Shown here piece by piece: positions 6,023-12,473 of a DNA stretch of 14,515 bases; position 1 is the stretch's first letter, and each line of letters begins with the position of its first letter. Both the position numbers and the translations under genes were made by a program. Source of the DNA: Anaerolineales bacterium (GTDB lineage: Bacteria; Chloroflexota; Anaerolineae; Anaerolineales; E44-bin32); the NCBI GenBank assembly GCA_011772595.1, contig WVZH01000306.1, forward strand, positions 34,592 to 49,106. Direction: 5' to 3'. The notes under the pieces are model-generated. The model worked only from the letters and a program-made list of their open reading frames with translations. It made no database searches and was not told the DNA's origin.

Positions 6023-8683
6023 GTGTATTGGAATATCAATACCCTGGTACCGCTCCTTGCGACGATCCTCTATGGCGCAGTGATCTTTGTCGTGGCCCGG
6101 GCCAGGCCACTGATGCAATCGCGCCGTGCTTTCCTCCTGTATCTGCTGGCAATGCTCTTCTGGTCACTGGGATCCTTCATGATTCACAGCGGCATAGGGA
6201 ACACGCTGCTCTGGTTCCGCCTCATGTCCTCGGTAGGATTGGCTTCGATCATCATGCTTTTCCGCTTCGTCCAGACCGTGCTCAATCGAAGAAAACGCTG
6301 GGCCGAGTGGGCGTACCTGTACTTTGTGATCATAGCCGCACTTTCCCTATTCACGCCCCTCGTTTTTCCCTCGGCCTCAATAGAGAACGGTGAGCTTATC
6401 TATGAACTCGGGCTTTTAGCATTACTTCTCTCTCCCCCCATCTATGCGCTTTACCTCTTCAGCCTGTTCGAGCTTGCACAAGCCTACCGCCGATCCGAAG
6501 ACATTATGCAGCGCAACCGTCTTCGCTATCTCATGCTGGGATTGGGATTTGTCATTGTAGCCTCGCCCATCAACTTCACACCTTTAGGCAAATACCCCAT
6601 CGACATCGCCGCCAACGGCGTCAACGCGCTTCTCATTGCATACGCCATCGTCCGCCACGAGTTACTGGATATCCGCGTCGTTGTACGCAGAAGCCTCGCG
6701 TATGCCACACTCGTCCTAGTACTTTCACTCACATATCTCGCTCCCATCCTCATCCTCGAGCTCGCTATCGTGAAACTGCCCACAGGCTTGAGCTTGTCTG
6801 GTGTGCTGCTCGCGTTGGGCATTGGAGTGATTATCGCAGGAACTGTCCACCTATTCTATGAAAACATCCGCGACCGCATCGACCGACTCTTTTTTCGTGA
6901 GCGATACGATGCCTATCAGATGGTCCAAGAATTGAGCGACCAGATAACAGGTACGCTGAACCTTGACAGGATCGTTTCCATTCTCTTGGATAGGCTCATT
7001 GAAACGCTGCATTTGAATTCAGTGGGACTATTGCTAAGGCATCCCGCATTAGGTTATTACACCTTGACGGCATCGAAAGGAGTGAGTCCCGACGTTCCCG
7101 ACTTCCGACTACGCCCGGATCACGCTATTTGCCGCTGGTTAACCAACGAAGCAAGAGTTCTCACGGCTCTACAGTTGGATATCCAACCACAATTCAGCAG
7201 CTTATGGCAAGAAGAAATTGACTTGCTATCTTCACTTTCGCCTGAACTTTTTGTCGCACTACGATCAAAGGGCGATCTTATTGGCATCCTATTCGTGGGT
7301 TCAAAACAATCGAGCGAAGCCTACACTCAAGAAGATATCACTCTATTCTCTACATTGGCTAGCCAAGTGGCGATCGCATTGGAGAACGCACGTCTCTTCC
7401 AGGAGACGAACCTTCGCTTGGCCGAGCAAATTGCGCTGTTTGAAGTCGGTGAAAGCCTGGCACGCACTGATAGACTGGACGATATTCTGCAACTCGTCGT
7501 GAATCACGCCTGCCTCGCCGAATCTTCTGTCTCAAGAGCCGTCATCCACCTTGTCGATCATGAAATGAAGCGGCTCATCCCACGTGCAGTCTCACAAACA
7601 GATGGTGACTCAACATTTGCAGTTGGATTTGGCTTGGATCAAGGCATCGCCGGACGCGCGATCCGCGAACATAGGATGATCTATCTTCCTGATGTTCGCA
7701 ATGCTCCCGATTTCGTCGAAACGGGCGAATTATTCATCTCACTGGTCGTCGTTCCTCTGATCGTTGAGGATGTTCCCGAAGGCACACTGAGCGTGACAAG
7801 TCCAAAGGCCAGCGCCTTCAGCACGGATGCTCTACGGCAACTGGCTTCCTTGGGTAACCAAGCTGCGATAGCTGTGCGAAAAGCGCAGATGACAGAACGA
7901 CTACGTACCTCACTCTCCGAATTAGAAAGCCGTTCTGTAGAGCTTGAGGCCAGCTTGGCGGAATTGCAAACCGCACAGAAGCAATTAATTCAAGCGGGTA
8001 AATTGGCATCCCTGGGCACCCTGTCCGCCGGCATCGCGCATGAGATCAACAACCCTCTCGCGGGCATCAAGCTTTTCGCCCAAAACTTGATACGTTATCA
8101 ATCCGTCGAGCTTCTGACACCAGAGAAGTTGACTGAAAGCCTGGAAAAAATAAATTCTCTCGTCGATAAGGCAGCCGATATCATCGAGCATCTGCGTGCT
8201 TTCTCGCGACAAGCTTCCGGCAAGCTTGAACCTATCGACGTTAACCAACCGGTGGAGGATGCCCTCAGCATGCTTTCCGAGCAACTGCGGCTGCGAAACA
8301 TCGACGTGAGCCTCGATGTGGACAAGGATCTCCCACCCGTTCTCGGGGATTCCAACCAAATCGAACAGGTCATGGTCAATCTCATCACCAACGCGCGCGA
8401 TGCCGTCGAAAAAGCCGAAAGGAAAGAGATCTCCCTACGAGCATTTCACAGCGACGGCTTCGTCGTGATTGAGGTCGCAGATACGGGATGCGGCATCCCG
8501 CCAGACCACTTGGATAGGATTTTCGATCCTTTCTTCACCACCAAGGCCATCGGCAGAGGCACTGGATTAGGTCTTGCCATCAGCCATGGCATCGTTGAAT
8601 ACCACGGCGGTGACATCGAGGTCGAAACGACGCTCGACGAAGGCACGACATTCAGAGTGAAATTGCCGGTAGCAGACTCATAA
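6023..8683 (+). CDS. 7TM-GAF-GAF sensor histidine kinase
   Basis: An 886-aa membrane sensor kinase. The N-terminus (about 1-280) has some seven or more hydrophobic helices and resembles the histidine-kinase 7TM sensor region. A GAF domain spans about 305-460 and a second about 470-620. A coiled-coil linker (622-655) leads to the DHp domain with LSAGIAHEINNPL (phosphoacceptor H673). The HATPase domain has all boxes: N box with N786 and N790, DTGCG (820-824), FDPFFTTK (834-841) and GTGLGL (846-851). The kinase is therefore expected to be active. Its ligand is unknown; the 7TM region suggests a membrane or small hydrophobic signal and the GAFs a cytosolic one. GTG 6023 is the only start between the in-frame stop and the first helix. 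A GGAGG lies 14 bases upstream, rather far. It follows the GH3-like gene by 9 bp and precedes its likely partner regulator by 11 bp. Confidence 0.93.
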   Translation: MYWNINTLVPLLATILYGAVIFVVARARPLMQSRRAFLLYLLAMLFWSLGSFMIHSGIGNTLLWFRLMSSVGLASIIMLFRFVQTVLNRRKRWAEWAYLYFVIIAALSLFTPLVFPSASIENGELIYELGLLALLLSPPIYALYLFSLFELAQAYRRSEDIMQRNRLRYLMLGLGFVIVASPINFTPLGKYPIDIAANGVNALLIAYAIVRHELLDIRVVVRRSLAYATLVLVLSLTYLAPILILELAIVKLPTGLSLSGVLLALGIGVIIAGTVHLFYENIRDRIDRLFFRERYDAYQMVQELSDQITGTLNLDRIVSILLDRLIETLHLNSVGLLLRHPALGYYTLTASKGVSPDVPDFRLRPDHAICRWLTNEARVLTALQLDIQPQFSSLWQEEIDLLSSLSPELFVALRSKGDLIGILFVGSKQSSEAYTQEDITLFSTLASQVAIALENARLFQETNLRLAEQIALFEVGESLARTDRLDDILQLVVNHACLAESSVSRAVIHLVDHEMKRLIPRAVSQTDGDSTFAVGFGLDQGIAGRAIREHRMIYLPDVRNAPDFVETGELFISLVVVPLIVEDVPEGTLSVTSPKASAFSTDALRQLASLGNQAAIAVRKAQMTERLRTSLSELESRSVELEASLAELQTAQKQLIQAGKLASLGTLSAGIAHEINNPLAGIKLFAQNLIRYQSVELLTPEKLTESLEKINSLVDKAADIIEHLRAFSRQASGKLEPIDVNQPVEDALSMLSEQLRLRNIDVSLDVDKDLPPVLGDSNQIEQVMVNLITNARDAVEKAERKEISLRAFHSDGFVVIEVADTGCGIPPDHLDRIFDPFFTTKAIGRGTGLGLAISHGIVEYHGGDIEVETTLDEGTTFRVKLPVADS

Positions 8684-8694
8684 AGGCTAGACGT

Positions 8695-9408
8695 GTGGAA
8701 GAAACGGCGCACATCTTGATCGTGGATGACGAGCCACACATCCGCGAGGGCCTGTCCGATCTGCTGGCCCTCGATGGGCATATCGTTACGTGTGCCGAAG
8801 ACGGCCAGGAAGGTTTGGCTCTTTTTGTGAAGGGCCTCGAACGAGATGAACTTCCTCCCTTGGATACCCTCATCATAGATATCAAAATGCCTAGCCTGGG
8901 TGGGTTGGCGCTCATGGAGGAAGTGCGCCTACGAGATCCTGAGATCCCAATCATCATCATCACCGGGCACGGCGACTTGCGCACCGCCACTCGTGCACTA
9001 AAAAACGGAGCAAGCGATTACATCACCAAGCCTTTCGAACCCGAACTCGTGCTCGCTGCGGTATCCCGAGCCTTGGCCATCAGTCGTCTCAAACGACGTG
9101 TGGAGAAAGCAGAGCGAATGGCCAACCTAGGGGCCATTGCCGCTGGCATCGCCGACGAATTAGACGGTCCACTCAATGCCATCACGAGGTCCGCTGAGGA
9201 ACTTTCCAAACAGTTGAATTTAATACCCCATCAGACTGCCCTGTCCCTAGACGCTGACGGCGCTTCCAGCACAAAGATCCCGATCGCAGATATCAATTTG
9301 GAACCGGCGTTCAAGCTTCTCGAAACGATTACACGCTCCGTTCTGCATTGCATCAGGATCTTAGAAACACTCAATGTCCAATCCCCCAGTGAGTCTCCGG
9401 AAGCCTAA
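8695..9408 (+). CDS. Response regulator with a degenerate histidine-kinase-like (pseudo-DHp) C-terminal region
   Basis: A 237-aa protein. Residues 5-125 form a complete receiver domain: acidic pair D11-D12, phosphoacceptor D62 in LIIDIKMP, T90 and K112. The C-terminal region is not a DNA-binding or known enzymatic output. Residues 141-163 (ERMANLGAIAAGIADELDGP and onward) read like a kinase H-box, closely echoing GKLASLGTLSAGIAHEINNP in the upstream kinase. The phosphoacceptor position, however, is D154 (GAC, 9154-9156). A second helix near 204-228 would complete a DHp hairpin. No ATPase domain follows. It may dimerise, dock on the kinase or act as a phosphate sink; these roles are inferred. 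GTG 8695 with AAAGG nine bases upstream starts the gene, 11 bp after the kinase. It is the last gene of the block. Confidence 0.9.
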   Translation: MEETAHILIVDDEPHIREGLSDLLALDGHIVTCAEDGQEGLALFVKGLERDELPPLDTLIIDIKMPSLGGLALMEEVRLRDPEIPIIIITGHGDLRTATRALKNGASDYITKPFEPELVLAAVSRALAISRLKRRVEKAERMANLGAIAAGIADELDGPLNAITRSAEELSKQLNLIPHQTALSLDADGASSTKIPIADINLEPAFKLLETITRSVLHCIRILETLNVQSPSESPEA

Positions 9409-9485
9409 GCCACGATCTCCCGCGCCCCATCACTACGATTTTTTTTTAGGCACGGTTCGTGACCCTCCTCTACCTGGATCCTGGA

Positions 9486-9499
9486 CGTGTCACGACACG
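9486..9499. promoter_or_regulatory. Inverted repeat CGTGTC-N2-GACACG
   Basis: A perfect 6-2-6 inverted repeat in the long spacer between the response regulator and the CODH cluster. The half-site GACACG recurs nearby (9514-9519, 9646-9651) and upstream of gltA (1941-1946, 1968-1973). It could be a regulator's site, but the hexamer also turns up several times inside coding regions of this window. Confidence 0.3.
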
Positions 9500-9964
9500 A
9501 AGGTGGACAAAAAGACACGTTATCCCATCTCATCTCTCTATCGTAACGCTATGCTAGGGACCTTAACATGGGATTGTGTGTTCCGATTCGCGAGTCCGAA
9601 CTTGGCTGATGTACCCCTTCCGAATGGTTAAATCTGGATCAAAATGACACGCATATTCATATAGGATGTCTTACCGTTAAATGGGTGACTTTCCCCACTA
9701 GGCGGGTCCACATTGTACCCTTCATCATTTTAGGGAATGCAAACCGCTGGCGTGATGGAAAAAGACGCCTGTGAATGAAGTTGCGCGTTGGGTCTGCATT
9801 CTTTACATTTGGATTGAAGGAATAACCCTACCAAGATCATATACTCGAGCACCGGGTCCTGACCATTTGATGATCCGACTACAATCCCACGTTCATTTCC
9901 TGTTATCGATTTGCCCTTGTATCGCCACAGGATTTCACAGCATGAATTCCCGACGGACCCAACA

Positions 9965-9980
9965 GCATCCACTCGGATGC
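9965..9980 (+). promoter_or_regulatory. Small hairpin in the leader of the HMA-cooS-acsB genes
   Basis: GCATCC and GGATGC pair around a four-base ACTC loop, 33 bp before ATG 10014. No T-tract follows, so it is not a terminator. It may be a leader structure or chance. Confidence 0.25.
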
Positions 9981-10013
9981 CCGTAAGACCATATCGCAGA
10001 GGAGAGCGACGCG

Positions 10014-10394
10014 ATGAAGAAACTCGTACTTACCATACCTACCTTGTATGGTGATCACCACACCACTGCCGTTCGCGGCATCCTGGAAGCAATCAATGGC
10101 GTATCCGAAATCTACGTCAGCTCCGCATTTCACCAAGTTGAACTCCAATACGATGCTAAGAAGGTCAAGGAAGACAAGATCAAAAAAGCGCTCAGTGAGC
10201 AGGGATACGAGGCCAGCAGCGAGGGTTTGGTCTTCGCATCAACCCCGACGGGGATTGGCGATCGTTCCACTCGCCACACGGCTGCTCACGCTGGTGTTGG
10301 GGACACCCTCTCGTTTGCTGCCAATCCGATTATCTGGGAAGGACGACCCTTGTGGCCCTGTCCCGGATTTGATCCACGACCAAAATCTGAATAA
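10014..10394 (+). CDS. HMA-fold protein lacking the metal-binding CxxC
   Basis: A 126-aa protein. Residues 1-70 follow the beta-alpha-beta-beta-alpha-beta pattern of the heavy-metal-associated domain: KLVLTIPTLYG, then helix to INGV, then SEIYVSSAFHQVELQYD, then KIKKALSEQGYEA. The usual GMxCxxC metal loop reads TLYGDHHTT (10-18), so G13 and H16 stand where the two cysteines would be. Residues 71-126 are not recognised, and include H88, H92 and a WPCPGFDP segment near the end. AGGAG lies about ten bases before the ATG. It is 29 bp ahead of cooS and apparently in the same operon. A role in nickel handling for CODH, or as a non-metal adaptor, is inference. It is small and cytoplasmic, with no signal peptide. 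Confidence 0.8.
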   Translation: MKKLVLTIPTLYGDHHTTAVRGILEAINGVSEIYVSSAFHQVELQYDAKKVKEDKIKKALSEQGYEASSEGLVFASTPTGIGDRSTRHTAAHAGVGDTLSFAANPIIWEGRPLWPCPGFDPRPKSE

Positions 10395-10423
10395 TGAGTG
10401 AGAAGAGGTAAGGAGAACACGAA

Positions 10424-12439
10424 ATGGCTGCTGAGAAAAAGAAAAAGAAGAAGGGGCGTACACCGGAAGAGGCCAGTCTCGATCCTGCTGCGCAGGAGAT
10501 GCTCGTGCGCGCCGAGGAGCTAGGTCTGGGGACCGCCTTCAGCCGCGCCGATCACATGGCACCATGCCCCATCGGAGCGAACGGGCAATGCTGCAAGGTA
10601 TGCTTCATGGGTCCCTGCCGTGTCACCAAGGACGGACAGACGGGGGTATGCGGCGCAACGATCGAAACCATCACCGCCCGTAATTTCGCCCGCGCCGTCG
10701 CCGCCGGTGCCGCCTCCCACTCCGACCACGGCCGCGATCTAGCCTTCACATTGATCGCTACCGCTAAAGGTGAAGCGCAGGGCTATAAAATTCGTGATCC
10801 TTTCAAACTGAGCAAACTTGCGAAGGAGTTGGGCATCGCCACCGAAGGACGGAAGGTCAATGAGATTGCCCTAGACGTAGGCGAAGCCTGCCTCGCCATG
10901 TTTGGCCAGCAGGAGGGCGAACTTCCTTTGGTTGAGCGCGCCCCCCAGAAACGCAAGGATCTGTGGCGCAAGCTAAGACTGGCGCCGCGCGGGATAGACC
11001 GCGAGGTCGTCGACGTGTTGCACCGCACGCATATGGGCGACGACCAGGATCCCGAACACATCCTCGATCAAACCATGCGAGCCGGAATGTCGGACGGCTG
11101 GGGTGGTTCGATGGTCGCGACCGATATCTCGGATATCCTCTTCGGCACACCTAGCCCGCTGGTTTCTCAAATGAACCTCGGCGTGCTCAAGGAGGATGAA
11201 GTCAACATCATCGTGCATGGGCACGAACCGACGCTCTCCGAGATGATCCTCGCAGCCACAACCGATCCCGAACTCCTTTCCTACGCCGAGGAGAAGGGCG
11301 CCAAAGGGATCACCTTGGCAGGCATCTGCTGCACCAGCAACGAGACCTTGGTGCGTCAAGGCGTACCTTCAGCCGGAAATTTCCTCCATCAGGAGTTGGC
11401 GATCATCACCGGTGCTGTGGACGCTATGGTAGTCGACGTGCAGTGCATCATGCAGGCCTTACCCGAACTGGCCACCAACTTCCACACAGAGGTCATCACC
11501 ACCTCCCCGAAAGTGAAGATCTCGGGCGCCACGCACATGGAATTCGACGAGCATCACGCGCTCGACATCGCCAAGTCGATCGTTCGCAAGGCGATCGACA
11601 ACTACACAAACCGTGGCGAGGTGCGCATTCCGGAGTTCACATCCGATGTCGTACCCGGTTTCTCCCACGAGTACATCAACTACATGCTCGGTGGAAGCTA
11701 CCGGGCATCCTTCCGGCCGCTAAACGACGCGGTCATATCTGGGCGCATTCGAGGCGTGGTCGCAAACGTGGGCTGCAACAATCCGCGCACACAACAGGAC
11801 GCCACACACGACTTCATCGTGCGCGAATTGTTGAAAAACGACGTGCTCCTCGTAGAGACCGGTTGTGGCGCGATTGCCAGCGGTAAACGGGGCTACCTAC
11901 TCGGTGAGGCGGCATTGGAGATGGCAGGACCCGGATTGCGTGAAGTTTGTGAAGCGACCGGTATGCCCCCGGTTCTCCACATGGGCTCTTGCGTCGACAA
12001 CACGCGCATTCTGACGGTGCTATGTCAGGTTGTAGCGGAAGGCGGCTTAGGCGACGACATCAGCGACGTCCCAGCGGTTGGTATCGCCCCTGAGTGGATG
12101 AGCGAGAAGGCACTCGCCATCGCTTCCTACTGCGCGGCCTCCGGTGCCTACGTGATCCTAGGAATCAACAATCCTGTACAGGCGAGCGAGGTCGTCACCG
12201 ACATCCTCAGCAAAGGTTGGGAGGAGAAAGTCGGCGGCAAGATCGAATTTGTCGTCGAGCCTGAGGAGATGGTGCGCCGCATGCTCGAACACATCGATAA
12301 GAAACGTGAGGCGCTCGGATTGCCCGCCTACGATCCCGATAAATTCGGACGTAGCGGCGACTGGCGCATGGAAGAATTGATGCAATTAGAACCCGAAGCG
12401 CGCGCCGAGGCTTTGTACGGTCAGCCAGCAGGCGACTAA
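10424..12439 (+). CDS. cooS: Anaerobic Ni-CO dehydrogenase catalytic subunit (CooS/AcsA)
   Basis: This 671-aa enzyme interconverts CO2 and CO and, in the CODH/ACS complex, feeds CO to acetyl-CoA synthase. Cluster ligands are all visible: D-cluster C48 and C56; B-cluster C57, C60, C65 and C76; C-cluster (Ni-4Fe-4S) H267 in VHGHEP, C303 in GICCTSNE, C341 in VDVQC, C451 in NVGCNNP, C481 in ETGCGA and C523 in MGSCVDN. Length and order fit the bacterial homodimeric type. H99 and H102 in the ASHSDHG stretch suit the proton-transfer histidine line. The N-terminus has six lysines in a row (5-10), outside the conserved core. AGGAG lies eight bases before the ATG. The gene is followed after 34 bp by acsB, so it is the ACS-linked acsA form rather than a stand-alone CO oxidase. 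No nickel-insertion gene (cooC) is in the window. Confidence 0.97.
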   Translation: MAAEKKKKKKGRTPEEASLDPAAQEMLVRAEELGLGTAFSRADHMAPCPIGANGQCCKVCFMGPCRVTKDGQTGVCGATIETITARNFARAVAAGAASHSDHGRDLAFTLIATAKGEAQGYKIRDPFKLSKLAKELGIATEGRKVNEIALDVGEACLAMFGQQEGELPLVERAPQKRKDLWRKLRLAPRGIDREVVDVLHRTHMGDDQDPEHILDQTMRAGMSDGWGGSMVATDISDILFGTPSPLVSQMNLGVLKEDEVNIIVHGHEPTLSEMILAATTDPELLSYAEEKGAKGITLAGICCTSNETLVRQGVPSAGNFLHQELAIITGAVDAMVVDVQCIMQALPELATNFHTEVITTSPKVKISGATHMEFDEHHALDIAKSIVRKAIDNYTNRGEVRIPEFTSDVVPGFSHEYINYMLGGSYRASFRPLNDAVISGRIRGVVANVGCNNPRTQQDATHDFIVRELLKNDVLLVETGCGAIASGKRGYLLGEAALEMAGPGLREVCEATGMPPVLHMGSCVDNTRILTVLCQVVAEGGLGDDISDVPAVGIAPEWMSEKALAIASYCAASGAYVILGINNPVQASEVVTDILSKGWEEKVGGKIEFVVEPEEMVRRMLEHIDKKREALGLPAYDPDKFGRSGDWRMEELMQLEPEARAEALYGQPAGD

Positions 12440-12473
12440 TCCACGGCCAATAGAGAACGAAGGAGCTTAGGAA

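Larger units (their letters stand above)
9409..10013. other. 605-bp gap without a credible gene; scattered regulatory-looking elements
   Basis: No reading frame here looks like a real protein and I recognise no tRNA or riboswitch. Visible elements are a run of nine T (9439-9447) without a stem before it, a CGTGTC-AC-GACACG inverted repeat (9486-9499) with further GACACG copies at 9514 and 9646, a weak promoter-like pair CTGACC (9859-9864) and TACAAT (9880-9885) with only 15 bp between, and a small hairpin at 9965-9980. The promoter of the CODH/ACS genes should lie here. Confidence 0.5.

Noticed and set aside
9439..9447. Run of nine T after the response regulator, considered as an intrinsic terminator
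   Set aside because: I could find no stem-loop in the 40 bases before it on the plus strand, nor a matching one for the minus strand.
9374..9986. Three short ORFs (9374-9631, 9730-9972, 9771-9986)
   Set aside because: Compositions are not protein-like, start sites are unsupported and two overlap on opposite strands.
9409..10013. Cobalamin riboswitch or tRNA in the long spacer
   Set aside because: I looked for a B12-box-like core and for cloverleaf arms and saw neither; a covariance-model search would settle it.
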